This document shows positions 40,944-55,325 of a stretch of 64,000 nucleotides of DNA, one piece after another. The stretch comes from Caldimonas manganoxidans ATCC BAA-369 (GTDB lineage Bacteria > Pseudomonadota > Gammaproteobacteria > Burkholderiales > Burkholderiaceae_C): the NCBI RefSeq assembly GCF_000381125.1, contig NZ_KB905929.1:153126-217125 (forward strand), read 5' to 3'. Numbering within the stretch: position 1 is the stretch's first letter; the number at the start of each line of letters is the position of its first letter. A model generated the notes under the pieces. It was not told the DNA's origin, made no database searches, and worked only from the letters and a program-made list of their open reading frames with translations. Position numbers and translations under genes: made by a program.

Positions 40944-41351
40944 ATGCAACAGAAATATCAGCTGACGCTCGAAGACGTGAAAAAAATTGCCCAGGCCGCC
41001 GAGGCCGAAGCACTGGCCCACCATTGGGCCGTGTCGATCGCCATCGTGGACGACGGCGGACACCTGTTGTGGTTGCAGCGCTTGGATGGCGCTGCGCCGA
41101 TCTCGGCCCATATCGCGCCGGCCAAGGCTCATGCGGCCGCGCTGGGGCGGCGTGAGAGCAAGGTCTACGAAGACATCATCAACCAGGGGCGCACCGCGTT
41201 CCTGAGTGCGCCCACGTTGCATGGTCTGCTCGAAGGAGGAGTGCCTATCATGGTGGAGGGGCAGTGCGTCGGGGCCGTGGGGGTCAGTGGAGTGAAATCC
41301 ACCGAAGACGCACAAATCGCCCGTGCCGGCATTGCGGCCCTCATCGGCTGA
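40944..41351 (+). CDS. GlcG/HbpS-like (DUF336) protein
   Basis: 135 residues, with family features VSIAIVDDGGHLLWLQRLDGA and VGAVGVSGVKSTEDAQIA. GlcG-type proteins accompany glycolate and other oxidative pathways; HbpS members bind haem and act as redox sensors. Proximity to hemP, bfd and bfr makes a haem-linked role attractive but unproven. AAGGA precedes the ATG by 6 bases. It converges with hemP. Confidence 0.85.
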   Translation: MQQKYQLTLEDVKKIAQAAEAEALAHHWAVSIAIVDDGGHLLWLQRLDGAAPISAHIAPAKAHAAALGRRESKVYEDIINQGRTAFLSAPTLHGLLEGGVPIMVEGQCVGAVGVSGVKSTEDAQIARAGIAALIG

Positions 41352-41381
41352 AGAAAAGCCCTCGGCTGACGTGGCCGAGGC
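41352..41381. terminator. Bidirectional terminator between GlcG-like gene and hemP
   Basis: CCTCGGC (41360-41366) pairs with GCCGAGG (41374-41380). On the minus strand it is followed by a T-rich CTTTTCTT, and on the plus strand by CTATTTG. Confidence 0.7.
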
Positions 41382-41383
41382 CT

Positions 41384-41584
41384 CTATTTGGTCAGGATAA
41401 GCTTGCCGAACTTGGTGGCGCGCAATTGATACAGCGCGCCGTTGTGTTCGATTTGGATTGATTTGCGTCCCTGGAGCAGGCGGCTGCTGGGCAGGGTGAT
41501 CTCCTGTCCCAAGACTTCGGGCTCCTGGGACGGCTTGGGCAGGCGTGCGGTCGACGGGCGAGGCAGACTCAGGGTCGGTTTCAT
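41384..41584 (-). CDS. hemP: Hemin uptake protein HemP
   Basis: 66 residues. The C-terminal half carries the family core SSRLLQGRKSIQIEHNG...YQLRATKFGKLILTK. HemP is needed for induction or function of haem uptake systems in Burkholderiales and is normally Fur controlled. It lies 136 bases downstream of bfd on the same strand and may share the bfd promoter. No TonB-dependent haem receptor follows in this window. Confidence 0.9.
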   Translation of the reverse strand: MKPTLSLPRPSTARLPKPSQEPEVLGQEITLPSSRLLQGRKSIQIEHNGALYQLRATKFGKLILTK

Positions 41585-41720
41585 GTCTCAGGCCTTTGTG
41601 CGTGGACGCTCATCCTGTACGGTGAACGGGTCGCCGAGCAGCAGGGATTCAGCAGGCAAGAGCCCACCAAGCCGCTGCGGCGACGATCAGCAGACTCAAT
41701 AACCAGTCCTTGGGGTGGGC

Positions 41721-41939
41721 TCAGGCCAGCGCCAGGGCCGGGGCCATCACCGAGGCGGCTGCCGCTTGGGCCGGGTGCGTTTGAGCGGCGCGCAAGACCG
41801 AGGCAGCACAATCGGCGCAGCGGCCGCAGCAAGTTGCGACGCCAAGCTCCATTTGCAGGTCTTCGAGGGACCCGCAGCCTCGATGCGCGGCATGCACGAT
41901 GTCGCGGTCGGAAACCCGGCGGCACACACAGACGATCAT
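41721..41939 (-). CDS. bfd: Bacterioferritin-associated ferredoxin
   Basis: 72 residues. The [2Fe-2S] ligands are Cys4, Cys6, Cys38 and Cys41 (C-x-C-x31-C-x2-C), the Bfd pattern. It reduces the haem of bacterioferritin to release stored iron. It is expected to be induced by iron starvation; a Fur-box-like promoter lies upstream. In the same frame after the TGA stop, 23 further sense codons could encode a hydrophobic tail. Confidence 0.93.
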   Translation of the reverse strand: MIVCVCRRVSDRDIVHAAHRGCGSLEDLQMELGVATCCGRCADCAASVLRAAQTHPAQAAAASVMAPALALA

Positions 41940-41972
41940 CTCGGAGCCCTTGGCATGGTTGGAACTGGGATC

Positions 41973-42001
41973 AGTATAAATAAGAATGATTCGTACTACA
42001 A
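41973..42001 (-). promoter_or_regulatory. Fur-controlled promoter of bfd-hemP
   Basis: On the minus strand, -35 TTGTAG (42001-41996) and -10 TATACT (41978-41973) are 17 bases apart. The spacer holds the AT-rich Fur-box-like ACGAATCATTCTTATT, whose core GAATGATTC is palindromic. The match to the Fur consensus is partial. Confidence 0.65.
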
Positions 42002-42259
42002 GTCGGCTGGGGTCCGGAATGTGTACGGGTCGGCACGGCGTGCGACTTTCATTTGGTTGCCAATCCGCACGGGATTTCCCCCCTCTGGGGGAAGCGCACG
42101 GCCCAAAGCTGCCTCGATACTGCGCAGGGCAGCGTGTGCCCATGCTGCGCGCAGCACTGGATCTCTTCCTGTAGACGTCATGCGTTCGACTCGGACCAGC
42201 CTCTGTGGGCCCGTTCTGTCTGTATGCCCCCGTTGGGGGGCCATGATGGAGGCGCGGCC
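42002..42259. other. Gene-free stretch upstream of the methyltransferase gene
   Basis: Together with the bfd promoter this gives about 320 bases without a gene. I see only the Shine-Dalgarno TGGAGG (42247-42252) serving the GTG start at 42260. Confidence 0.5.
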
Positions 42260-42982
42260 GTGAAACCCATCGAAGCAGCCTCGGCCGCTCAGCGGTCGAA
42301 CGCGACGTCCGGTGTGTACGGCGACCGGTTGCGGTTTTGGTTTCCAGTGGTTCTGTTCGTCTTGGTCGTGGGGGCTTATTGTTGGCGCCGTGGCGACGAT
42401 TGGCGCTGGTACGAACTGGTGTGGGCGGTGGCTTCGCTGGTTCAGGCGGCCATTCGTTGGCCGCACGTACAGGCCAATCGGGTCAACCGGGTGCGCCTGC
42501 AGCGAGTGGATCGACGCGAGCAGTGGCTGATGTTCCTGGTGTTTCTGGGGCTGCTGTGCTTGCCCATGCTGGCGCTGGCCACGCCATGGTTCGATGCGCT
42601 GAACTATCGCTTGCCGCACTGGGCGCCCTGGGTCGGCACGGCGATGATGGTGGCGTCGCTGATTTATTTTCATCGGGCGCACGCCGACCTGGGGCGACAT
42701 TGGTCGCCCTCGCTGGAAGTGCATGAAGAACATCGCCTGGTCACCCAAGGGGTGTACGCTCGGGTACGTCACCCCATGTACGCCTCGATCTGGATCTTTG
42801 CTCTGGCGCAACCCTTGCTAGTGCACAACTGGCTGGCCGGCGCGTTTGGGGTGCTGGCGTTCGGGCTGCTGTATGCCTTGCGAGTTCCCCGAGAAGAAGC
42901 GCTGATGCTCGACGTGTTCGGCGACGACTACCGGGCTTACATGCAGCGCACCGGCCGCCTGTGGCCCAGGCGGCCGCGCTGA
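42260..42982 (+). CDS. Isoprenylcysteine carboxyl methyltransferase-like membrane protein
   Basis: 240 residues with four to five membrane helices and the SAM-site signature of the ICMT/PEMT superfamily near the C-terminus (YARVRHPMYASIW followed by EEALMLDVFGDDYRAYM). Bacterial members methylate lipids or unknown small molecules. The GTG start has TGGAGG 7 bases upstream. It converges with bfr; a link to iron metabolism is not evident. Confidence 0.82.
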   Translation: MKPIEAASAAQRSNATSGVYGDRLRFWFPVVLFVLVVGAYCWRRGDDWRWYELVWAVASLVQAAIRWPHVQANRVNRVRLQRVDRREQWLMFLVFLGLLCLPMLALATPWFDALNYRLPHWAPWVGTAMMVASLIYFHRAHADLGRHWSPSLEVHEEHRLVTQGVYARVRHPMYASIWIFALAQPLLVHNWLAGAFGVLAFGLLYALRVPREEALMLDVFGDDYRAYMQRTGRLWPRRPR

Positions 42983-42997
42983 TTCTGGAGCACTTGC

Positions 42998-43474
42998 TCA
43001 GGAGACCTCGCCCATCTGGGACTGCAGGTAGTTTTGCACCCCGACTTTGCCCACCAGTTCGATCTGGGTCTCCAGGAAGTCGATGTGCTCCTCGGTGTCG
43101 TCCAGGATGTCCTGCAGCAGGTCGCGCGACACGTAATCACGCACGGACTCACAGTGGGCAATCGCCTCTTTGATGGTGGATTGCGCCGCCGTTTCGAGCT
43201 GGAGATCGCAGTTCAGGATCTCCACCACGTCTTCCCCCACCAGCAGCTTGCCCAGATCCTGCAGGTTGGGCAGACCATCGAGCATGAGGATACGGTCGAT
43301 CAAGCGGTCGGCATGCTTCATCTCCCCGATCGATTCCTCGTATTCCTTCTTCGCGAGCTTGTCCAGGCCCCAGTGCTTGAGCATGCGGTAATGCAGGAAA
43401 TACTGGTTGATGGCCGTCAGCTCGTTTTTGAGCTGGGCATTGAGGTACTCGATGACTTTGGCATCACCTTTCAT
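42998..43474 (-). CDS. bfr: Bacterioferritin
   Basis: Iron-storage protein of 158 residues forming 24-mers with haem at dimer interfaces. Met52 is the haem ligand, and Glu18, Glu51 and His54 of the ferroxidase centre are all at canonical positions. The last residues are QMGEVS. Bfd, its reductant, is encoded about 1 kb away. Positive control by iron is likely but no site is clear directly upstream. Confidence 0.95.
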   Translation of the reverse strand: MKGDAKVIEYLNAQLKNELTAINQYFLHYRMLKHWGLDKLAKKEYEESIGEMKHADRLIDRILMLDGLPNLQDLGKLLVGEDVVEILNCDLQLETAAQSTIKEAIAHCESVRDYVSRDLLQDILDDTEEHIDFLETQIELVGKVGVQNYLQSQMGEVS

Positions 43475-43644
43475 GGGGCTCTCCTAGTGTTGTTGATCGT
43501 GGGTCGGGGACGATCGACCGACACTCCATTGTGCGGCCATCCTCCCTGGTGCCCGAAGGAGTGACGCCATATCCCTGGAGATCCATTCGGGCTGCGTGTG
43601 CGTGCGACAGGCGTTCGCATTCTCATCCGCATTTGTCCAATGAT

Positions 43645-43673
43645 TTGCAAACGAGAATCGTTCGCATTAATAT
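43645..43673 (+). promoter_or_regulatory. Promoter with Fur box for the 112-residue protein
   Basis: -35 TTGCAA (43645-43650) and -10 TAATAT (43668-43673) are exactly 17 bases apart. A 21-bp inverted repeat, TGC-A-AACGA-GAA-TCGTT-C-GCA (43646-43666), with one mismatched pair fills the gap and resembles a Fur box. Confidence 0.72.
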
Positions 43674-43699
43674 GCTTGCATCGACCCACCGGAGACCTC

Positions 43700-44038
43700 A
43701 TGAAGCCCGATGTCCTGAGCCCCGTCTCGATGCACGAGGAGGAGCACGAGCTGCCGTGCGCCGAGGGCTTGCTGGCGGCCAGCTTGGCCTTGATGACCGG
43801 CTACTCTGATCCGGCGGCTTGCCCGGCTCACCGGCCCTTGTTGGCCCGCAAGATCAGTGAGAACCTTGCGGCGTTGTGCGAGCACCCCTTGTTGAACCCG
43901 AACTTCAGAACCGTGTTGTGGGGCTTGTGCCAGCGCTGGCAAGCCCGCTGCGAGTCGGAGGCGCGTCATGGGGCGGCCAGCCCGTCGGCCGTCGAGGGGC
44001 GGTTGCCCTGGGTGAAGGCCCCGGCCACCCTGCAGTGA
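43700..44038 (+). CDS. Unrecognised small protein, probably iron-regulated
   Basis: 112 residues; I do not recognise the family. It starts MKPDVLSPVSMHEEEHELPC, is soluble with no signal peptide or membrane helix, has an acidic His/Glu-rich start (HEEEHE), five Cys, and a helical middle (LLARKISENLAALCEHPLL). The HEEEH and Cys residues could bind metal, but that is inference. The ATG at 43700 has GGAGA upstream and a Fur-box promoter about 30 bases away. It lies between bfr and carA, so a role in iron handling is likely. Confidence 0.72.
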   Translation: MKPDVLSPVSMHEEEHELPCAEGLLAASLALMTGYSDPAACPAHRPLLARKISENLAALCEHPLLNPNFRTVLWGLCQRWQARCESEARHGAASPSAVEGRLPWVKAPATLQ

Positions 44039-44076
44039 TCCTTCTTCGTGGGTCTGCGGCGGGAAGGTCGGCAGGG

Positions 44077-44082
44077 TATAAT
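44077..44082 (+). promoter_or_regulatory. -10 element upstream of carA
   Basis: Consensus TATAAT about 110 bases before the carA start; no good -35 at 17 bases. The long leader could hold regulation, but no leader peptide is recognised. Confidence 0.5.
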
Positions 44083-44192
44083 CGATAGGTTTACCTGCAA
44101 CCATCCCCCGCCCTCGCGAAACTTCCCGCCGAATCCTGACCGGACGCCTGCTGGAGGCGTAGCGCTGGGCGCGCACAACACCGGAGAACCCC

Positions 44193-45342
44193 GTGCTGCC
44201 GCAACTGCCCCAAGCTCTCTTAGCACTCGCAGACGGCACGGTCTTTCGTGGCACCTCGATCGGCTCGCCCGGTCATACGGTCGGTGAAGTGGTGTTCAAC
44301 ACCGCGCTCACCGGCTACCAAGAAATCCTCACCGACCCCAGTTACTGCCGGCAGATCGTCACGTTGACGTATCCGCACATTGGCAACGTGGGCGTCAACG
44401 ATGAGGATGTCGAGGCGTCGAAAGTCCATGCCGCCGGCCTCATCATCAAGGACCTGCCGGTCCTGGCATCGAACTTCCGTCAAACTCGCTCGCTGTCGCA
44501 ATACCTGGTCGACGAAGGCACGGTGGCCATCGCCGACATCGATACTCGACGCCTGACTCGGATCTTGCGGACCACGGGCGCCCAAAACGGTTGCATTCTG
44601 GCCCTGCCGGCCGGGCAGCCCCTCACGCAAGCGCATGTCGAGGAGGCGGTGTCCAAAGCCAAGGCTGCGCCCAGTATGGCCGGACAGGATCTGGCGCAGG
44701 AGGTGAGCGTCAGTGCGCCCTACGAGTGGACGCAAACCGAATGGCGTCTGGGGCGTGGCTACGGCACCCTGGCGGCGCCGCGCTTCCATGTCGTGGCCTA
44801 TGACTTCGGTGTCAAGCGCAACATCCTGCGCATGTTGGCCCAGCGTGGATGCAAGATCACCGTGGTGCCGGCTCGTACGTCAGCCCAAGAGGCTTTGGCG
44901 CTGCGTCCCGATGGCATCTTCTTGTCCAACGGGCCTGGCGACCCGCAGCCCTGCGACTATGCGATTGCGGCGGCACGTGAGTTGATCGACACGGGCATTC
45001 CAACCTTTGGGATCTGCCTGGGCCACCAGATCATGGCGCTGGCCTCGGGGGCGCGCACGTTCAAGATGAAATTCGGTCATCACGGGGCCAACCACCCCGT
45101 GAAGGACCTGGACAGCGGGCGCGTGAGCATCACCAGTCAGAACCATGGCTTTGCGGTGGACGAAAAGACCCTGCCGGCCAATCTGCGCCCCACCCATGTG
45201 AGCCTTTTCGACGGCACGCTGCAGGGCCTGGCCCGCACCGACAGGCCCGCTTTTTGTTTCCAAGGCCACCCGGAAGCTTCTCCCGGACCCCATGACATCG
45301 GCTATCTCTTCGACCGGTTTGTGTCGCTGATGGAGAACAAGA

Positions 45343-45350
<8 letters not shown>
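44193..45350 (+). CDS. carA: Carbamoyl-phosphate synthase small subunit
   Basis: Glutamine amidotransferase subunit of 385 residues. The N-terminal domain starts [13 protein letters not shown], and the catalytic Cys is in [11 protein letters not shown] with the His/Glu pair in [14 protein letters not shown] start with CCGGAGA upstream. It overlaps carB by eight bases. Confidence 0.97.
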
Positions 45351-48597
<3,247 letters not shown>

Positions 48598-48616
48598 TTT
48601 CCATCTTCTGAACCCA

Positions 48617-48664
48617 GGCCGCCGCCGACCGTCCCCTGCGGGAATCGGCGGCGGCCGATTTTTT
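48617..48664 (+). terminator. Terminator of carAB
   Basis: A 12-bp stem, GGCCGCCGCCGA (48617-48628) with TCGGCGGCGGCC (48645-48656), has a loop that can fold further, and is followed by a run of six T. Confidence 0.93.
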
Positions 48665-48740
48665 GCTGACCTGCGCTACCGTTCTCGAGCGGCCACCGCT
48701 TGGGGATCGGGCGCTTTGACCATGTGAGAGAGTAGACCGT

Positions 48741-49217
48741 ATGGCCACCATTCCGCTGACCAAACGAGGCGCCGAGAAGCTCAAGGCCGAACTCGCGCGC
48801 CTGAAATCCGTGGAACGTCCGGCCGTGATCCATGCGATCGCGGAGGCCCGCGCGCAAGGCGATCTGTCTGAGAATGCCGAGTATGACGCGGCCAAGGACA
48901 AGCAGGGCTTCATCGAGGGCCGCATCCAAGAGATCGAAAGCAAGCTCGCCGTGGCCCAGATCATCGATCCGGCAGCGCTCGACGCGGGCGGTCGGGTGGT
49001 CTTCGGCTCGACCGTGGACCTCGAGGAAGAGGAATCCGGCGAGACCGTGACCTATCAGATCGTCGGCGACGACGAAGCCGACCTCAAGCAGGGCCTCATT
49101 TCCATCAGTTCGCCCATCGCGCGGGCGCTCATTGGCAAGGAAGCAGGGGACGTGGCCGAGGTGCAGGCGCCCGGCGGCATCAAGCGATACGAGATCGTCG
49201 AGGTTCGCTACATCTGA
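48741..49217 (+). CDS. greA: Transcription elongation factor GreA
   Basis: Stimulates RNA cleavage by backtracked RNA polymerase. 158 residues: an N-terminal coiled coil ([15 protein letters not shown], with the acidic tip [14 protein letters not shown]) and a C-terminal FKBP-like domain. Normal length. A DUF4149 gene follows 18 bases later. Confidence 0.96.
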   Translation: MATIPLTKRGAEKLKAELARLKSVERPAVIHAIAEARAQGDLSENAEYDAAKDKQGFIEGRIQEIESKLAVAQIIDPAALDAGGRVVFGSTVDLEEEESGETVTYQIVGDDEADLKQGLISISSPIARALIGKEAGDVAEVQAPGGIKRYEIVEVRYI

Positions 49218-49235
49218 TCGATCGGAGGACCCGTC

Positions 49236-49670
49236 ATGCTGCGGCGTTGGATGGCCTGGGTCGCCGGCCTGTGGGCTGGAGCCGTGCTGACCATCGGCTC
49301 CGTGGCCGCGCCCTCGGCATTTGCGGTGCTCGAGCGCGCCCAGGCCGGGCGCTACGTGGCGCGGATATTCGCCATCGAGGCCCATGCCAGTTTGGCCTTG
49401 GCCGTGGTGCTGATCCTGCTGGCGCGCCGGTGTGCCAAACAGCAGGCCGGCTCGCACTTCAGCCTGGAACTGGGGCTGGCATTGATGGCCCTGTTTTGCA
49501 CCGTTGCAGGCTATTTCGCGTTACAGCCCATGATGGAAGCCGCGCGGGCCGGGCAGGGCGCCTGGTCGTTTGCGGCCCTGCATGGGGCCTCGTTGGCCTT
49601 GTTCGTCCTCAAGGGATTCGCGTTGCTGGCCCTGGCCTGGCGCGCCACCGCCGTGGCCGCGCGCCCCTGA
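49236..49670 (+). CDS. DUF4149 membrane protein
   Basis: 144 residues with four hydrophobic helices, WVAGLWAGAVLTIGSV at the start and FALLALAWRATA at the end. The family often sits next to greA in betaproteobacteria; its function is unknown. GGAGG precedes the ATG. It converges with yhbY. Confidence 0.8.
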   Translation: MLRRWMAWVAGLWAGAVLTIGSVAAPSAFAVLERAQAGRYVARIFAIEAHASLALAVVLILLARRCAKQQAGSHFSLELGLALMALFCTVAGYFALQPMMEAARAGQGAWSFAALHGASLALFVLKGFALLALAWRATAVAARP

Positions 49671-49696
49671 CCGGGACGCCGCGGCGCCTCCGGGAC

Positions 49697-50173
49697 TCAG
49701 GACTCGAGGGCGCGCTTTTTGCGACTGACGATGCGTTTCTTGGCCCGCTTGACCGTGCCACCTTGGGTCAGGCGCTGGTTGCCCAGAATCGTGACCTTCT
49801 TCACCTCGGGGCGTTGCCCCCCGCGCTTGGAGTACTTGATCACCTTGACCACCCTGGGGCCGGGTTTACGATCCTCGTCCACGGGTTTTTCTTTGGGCGG
49901 GATCGGGCGCCACAGCACCAGCAGCTTGCCGATGTGTTGGATGGGGGCGGCGCCCAGGCGGTCGCTGAGCTGTGCGAGCATGTCCTCGCGGACTTGCCGG
50001 TCGTCGGAAAAAACGCGCACCTTGATCAGGCCGTGGGCCTTGAGGGCGGCGTCGGTTTCCTTCAGGACGGCGTCGGTGAGACCCTCGGCGCCGATCAGGA
50101 CGACGGGGTCGAGATGATGGGCCTCGGCGCGCTTTTCCTTGCGCTGGGCCGCAGTGAGTGTGATCGCGGACAT
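49697..50173 (-). CDS. yhbY: CRM-domain RNA-binding protein YhbY
   Basis: 158 residues. The N-terminal CRM domain (about 5-95) has the family motif [14 protein letters not shown] and binds pre-50S ribosomal particles in E. coli. A Lys/Arg-rich C-terminal tail of about 50 residues is longer than in E. coli. It is divergent from rlmE, the common arrangement of two ribosome-assembly genes, with 20 bases between start codons. Confidence 0.9.
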   Translation of the reverse strand: MSAITLTAAQRKEKRAEAHHLDPVVLIGAEGLTDAVLKETDAALKAHGLIKVRVFSDDRQVREDMLAQLSDRLGAAPIQHIGKLLVLWRPIPPKEKPVDEDRKPGPRVVKVIKYSKRGGQRPEVKKVTILGNQRLTQGGTVKRAKKRIVSRKKRALES

Positions 50174-50178
50174 CCGCC

Positions 50179-50184
50179 TATTAT
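50179..50184 (+). promoter_or_regulatory. -10 hexamer before rlmE, possible leaderless start
   Basis: TATTAT ends 9 bases before the ATG at 50194 with no Shine-Dalgarno sequence between, inside the 20-base gap to yhbY. Confidence 0.45.
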
Positions 50185-50193
50185 CGTCGGCTC

Positions 50194-50880
50194 ATGAACA
50201 TCAAAACCAAGAGCAAGAAGGTCAACCGGGCGTGGTTGCACGACCACCTGACCGATCCTTACGTGAAACTGGCCCAGAAAGAGGGCTATCGATCGCGCGC
50301 GGCCTACAAACTCAAAGAGATCGATGAGACCTTGGGTCTGATTCGACCGGGCCAACTGGTGGTCGATCTGGGAGCCGCGCCGGGGGCCTGGAGTCAGTAC
50401 GTGCGGCGGCGCTTCGCCCCGCGCGACGCCGTCGGCGGCGGAGCCGCGGCCGGCGCGCTGAATGGGCAGATCATTGCCCTGGACCTGCTCGACATGGAGC
50501 CCATCGAGGGGGTGCGCTTCATCCGGGGAGATTTTCGTGAGGAAGCGGTGTTGGCCAAACTGGAAGCGGCGGTCGCTGGCCGTCCCGTGGACCTCGTGAT
50601 CTCTGACATGGCGCCCAACCTGTCGGGAATTGCCGTGTCCGACGCGGCCCGTGTGGCCCACCTGGTCGAGCTGGCGGTGGAATTTGCTTGCGCCCATCTG
50701 CACCAAAATGGTGCACTTGTCTGCAAGGTCTTTCACGGCAGTGGGTACAGCCAACTCGTCGAGCTCTTCAAGCGCCACTTTCGCATCGTCAAGCCGATCA
50801 AGCCCAAAGCCTCCCGCGACAAGTCGGCCGAAACCTTCTTGGTCGGCCAGGGTCTCAAGTCCCAGACGGCGGCACGCTGA
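50194..50880 (+). CDS. rlmE: 23S rRNA (uridine2552-2'-O)-methyltransferase
   Basis: FtsJ/RrmJ type, 228 residues. The K-D-K-E catalytic set is represented by the N-terminal [21 protein letters not shown] and KVFHGSGY; the SAM motif is [15 protein letters not shown] short basic insertion (about residues 70-85) lies after the SAM motif. Upstream of ftsH, as in E. coli. Confidence 0.95.
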   Translation: MNIKTKSKKVNRAWLHDHLTDPYVKLAQKEGYRSRAAYKLKEIDETLGLIRPGQLVVDLGAAPGAWSQYVRRRFAPRDAVGGGAAAGALNGQIIALDLLDMEPIEGVRFIRGDFREEAVLAKLEAAVAGRPVDLVISDMAPNLSGIAVSDAARVAHLVELAVEFACAHLHQNGALVCKVFHGSGYSQLVELFKRHFRIVKPIKPKASRDKSAETFLVGQGLKSQTAAR

Positions 50881-51065
50881 GGCACGCTGAAAAAGCTATC
50901 TCGGTCATAGCGCCGAAGGACTCGCTGCGAGGTGTGTGATCCGTCAAACTCGGGTTGGAAACGGGGTCACCTGGATCGGAGTGCTGCGCTTGTGTCGAAT
51001 AGAATGACCCCGATGTCGTTTGTCAACGGGCAATTTTTGCAGTTCGTGTCGGAGAAGGAGCCGCG

Positions 51066-52976
<1,911 letters not shown>

Positions 52977-53012
52977 CACGCTAGGCATTTCCAGCGCTGC
53001 GCGTTCATACCC

Positions 53013-53032
53013 AACGGGGCTTCGGCCCCGTT
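53013..53032 (+). terminator. UUCG hairpin after ftsH
   Basis: AACGGGGC-TTCG-GCCCCGTT is an 8-bp stem with a very stable UUCG tetraloop, followed by GTCGATTT. The weak T-run suggests partial termination or transcript-end protection between ftsH and folP. Confidence 0.6.
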
Positions 53033-53048
53033 GTCGATTTCCGAACCC

Positions 53049-53903
53049 ATGTTTTGGCAAACCTCGCGCTACGAGATTGATCTGAGTCGTCCTCGGGTGA
53101 TGGGAATCGTCAACATCACGCCCGATTCCTTTTCCGATGGCGGCCGGCATGCCGACACGCGATCGGCGCTGGCCCATTGCGAGCGGCTGTTGCGCGAGGG
53201 GGCGGACATCCTCGATTTGGGCGGGGAATCGAGCCGTCCGGGGGCTCAGCCCCTGCCCCTGCAGGAAGAGCTCGACCGCGTGCAACCGGTGCTGCGTGAG
53301 GCCGTGCGACTGGGCGTTCCCATCTCGGTCGATACCTACAAGCCCGAGGTGATGCGCATGGCCCTGGAGGCTGGCGCGGACATCGTGAACGACATTTACG
53401 CGCTGCGCAGCCCAGGGGCTCTTCAGGTGGTTGCGCAGCACCCGCGTTGCGGCGTGTGCCTGATGCACATGCAAGGGGAGCCCAAGTCCATGCAGATGGC
53501 CCCGCACTACGAGGATGTGACCACCGAAGTGCGCTGCTTTCTGGATGCACGAGCACAGGCTTTGCGCGACCATGGGGTTGCGGCGCAGCGCATCGTCCTC
53601 GATCCGGGATACGGATTCGGCAAATCGGTGCAACACAATTTCGAGTTACTGCGCCGACAACAGGAGTTGCTTGCGCTGGGCTATCCGCTATTGGCAGGGT
53701 GGTCGCGCAAATCGTCGCTGGGGGTGGTCACCGGGCGGGACCTGGCCGATCGCCTTGCAGCCAGTGTGGCGGCGGCCCTGGCGGCCGTGGCGCATGGTGC
53801 GCGCATCGTGCGTGTGCATGATGTGGCCGCGACCGTGGATGCGCTGAAAGTCTGGGCGCATGGGGGCCTGCCTTCATGGAGCCAGCAGCCCAGGCAAGGT
53901 TGA
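53049..53903 (+). CDS. folP: Dihydropteroate synthase
   Basis: Joins p-aminobenzoate to the pterin pyrophosphate; target of sulfonamides. 284 residues from the ATG at 53049. Family motifs are [16 protein letters not shown] and [12 protein letters not shown] near the N-terminus, and [18 protein letters not shown] at 53031 would add six residues but lies in the hairpin. Confidence 0.96.
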   Translation: MFWQTSRYEIDLSRPRVMGIVNITPDSFSDGGRHADTRSALAHCERLLREGADILDLGGESSRPGAQPLPLQEELDRVQPVLREAVRLGVPISVDTYKPEVMRMALEAGADIVNDIYALRSPGALQVVAQHPRCGVCLMHMQGEPKSMQMAPHYEDVTTEVRCFLDARAQALRDHGVAAQRIVLDPGYGFGKSVQHNFELLRRQQELLALGYPLLAGWSRKSSLGVVTGRDLADRLAASVAAALAAVAHGARIVRVHDVAATVDALKVWAHGGLPSWSQQPRQG

Positions 53904-53964
53904 AAGTCTCTGCAACCCGCAGCGCAGCCTCTCCCACCTCTGGATCGAAACGAACCACACAGCC

Positions 53965-55314
53965 ATGAGCCAACGAAAATACTTTGGGACTGACGGTATC
54001 CGCGGCACGGTCGGCAGTTTTCCCATCACTGCGGACTTCGTCTTGCGTCTGGGGCATGCCGTCGGCCGCGTGCTGCGGCGCGCACACCAGGGCAAGGGCC
54101 GTCCCACGGTGTTGATTGGTAAAGACACACGCATTTCGGGCTACATGCTGGAATCGGCTCTGGAGGCGGGTTTTTCGTCCGCTGGTGTGGATGTGCTGCT
54201 CAGCGGCCCGCTGCCGACTCCGGGTGTGGCCTACCTGACCCGGGCCCTGCGGTTGGATCTGGGCGTGGTCATCAGCGCTTCGCACAATCCGTTTGACGAC
54301 AACGGCATCAAGTTCTTTTCGGCTCAGGGTGAAAAGCTGCCTGACGAATGGGAGTCGGAGGTCGAGGCCTTGCTCGAGGAACCCCCCCAGTGGGTGGACT
54401 CGGCATCGCTGGGCAAAGCGCGGCGGCTCGACGATGCCCAGGGTCGCTACATCGAGTTTTGCAAGGCCACCTTCAGCGCGACGCTTTCACTCAAAGGCTT
54501 GCGGATCGTGGTCGATGCGGCTCACGGCGCGGCTTATCAAGTCGCCCCCAATGTGCTGCACGAGTTGGGCGCCGAAGTGGTGGCCATTGGCTGCAGTCCG
54601 GACGGCTACAACATCAACGCCGGATTTGGCGCCACGGCACCGCAAGCCTTGATCGAGGCGGTGCGCCAGCATGGTGCGCACTACGGTGTGGCCCTGGATG
54701 GGGACGCGGACCGGTTGCTCATGGTCGATGGCCAAGGGCGCCTGTACAACGGCGACGAGCTGCTGTACGTGATGGTGGACGACCGCTTGCGTCAGGGGCA
54801 GGCCGTGCCCGGTGTGGTGGGCACCCTGATGACTAACCTGGGGGTGGAGCAGGCCTTGGCGCGGCGCGGTGTCGCGCTGGTGCGAGCCAAGGTCGGTGAT
54901 CGCTATGTGCTCGAAGAGTTGCTGGCGCGCCGATGGTTGCTCGGTGGCGAGGGCTCGGGGCATCTGCTGGTACTGGACCGTCACACCACGGGAGACGGCA
55001 TGGTCAGCGCCTTGCAGGTGCTGCAGGCGACGATGCGTTGCGGACTGAGTTTGGCCGAGCTACTGGCCGATGTGACCCTGTGTCCGCAATCTCTGATCAA
55101 TGTACGGCTGTTGCCTGGGCAGGACTGGCGCCGCAATGAGCGTTTGGCTCGTGAGCAGGCCGATGTGGCGCGGGAGCTGGGTGACACCGGGCGCATCTTG
55201 ATCCGTGCGTCAGGCACCGAACCTTTGCTGCGCGTGATGGTCGAGGCCCGGGATGCCGCTGTGGCGCAAGCCTGCGCCGAGCGCTTGGCCGCTGCGGCGA
55301 GCCTGTCGGCCTGA
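53965..55314 (+). CDS. glmM: Phosphoglucosamine mutase
   Basis: Makes glucosamine-1-phosphate for UDP-GlcNAc. 449 residues from the ATG at 53965 ([17 protein letters not shown]). The phosphoserine loop is [12 protein letters not shown] (Ser near 106), the metal loop DGDADR and the phosphate loop [11 protein letters not shown]. Usual length; follows folP as in many proteobacteria. Confidence 0.97.
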   Translation: MSQRKYFGTDGIRGTVGSFPITADFVLRLGHAVGRVLRRAHQGKGRPTVLIGKDTRISGYMLESALEAGFSSAGVDVLLSGPLPTPGVAYLTRALRLDLGVVISASHNPFDDNGIKFFSAQGEKLPDEWESEVEALLEEPPQWVDSASLGKARRLDDAQGRYIEFCKATFSATLSLKGLRIVVDAAHGAAYQVAPNVLHELGAEVVAIGCSPDGYNINAGFGATAPQALIEAVRQHGAHYGVALDGDADRLLMVDGQGRLYNGDELLYVMVDDRLRQGQAVPGVVGTLMTNLGVEQALARRGVALVRAKVGDRYVLEELLARRWLLGGEGSGHLLVLDRHTTGDGMVSALQVLQATMRCGLSLAELLADVTLCPQSLINVRLLPGQDWRRNERLAREQADVARELGDTGRILIRASGTEPLLRVMVEARDAAVAQACAERLAAAASLSA

Positions 55315-55325
55315 ACGTTGCAGGG

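Noticed and set aside
41581..41925. 114-codon minus-strand frame across the bfd-hemP gap
   Set aside because: It overlaps bfd in another frame and lacks any motif; bfd and hemP explain the region better.
50881..51065. Heat-shock (sigma-32) promoter before ftsH
   Set aside because: TTGGAAA and CCCCGAT occur but are about 47 bases apart instead of 13-17; only a weak TAGAAT at 51000 remains.
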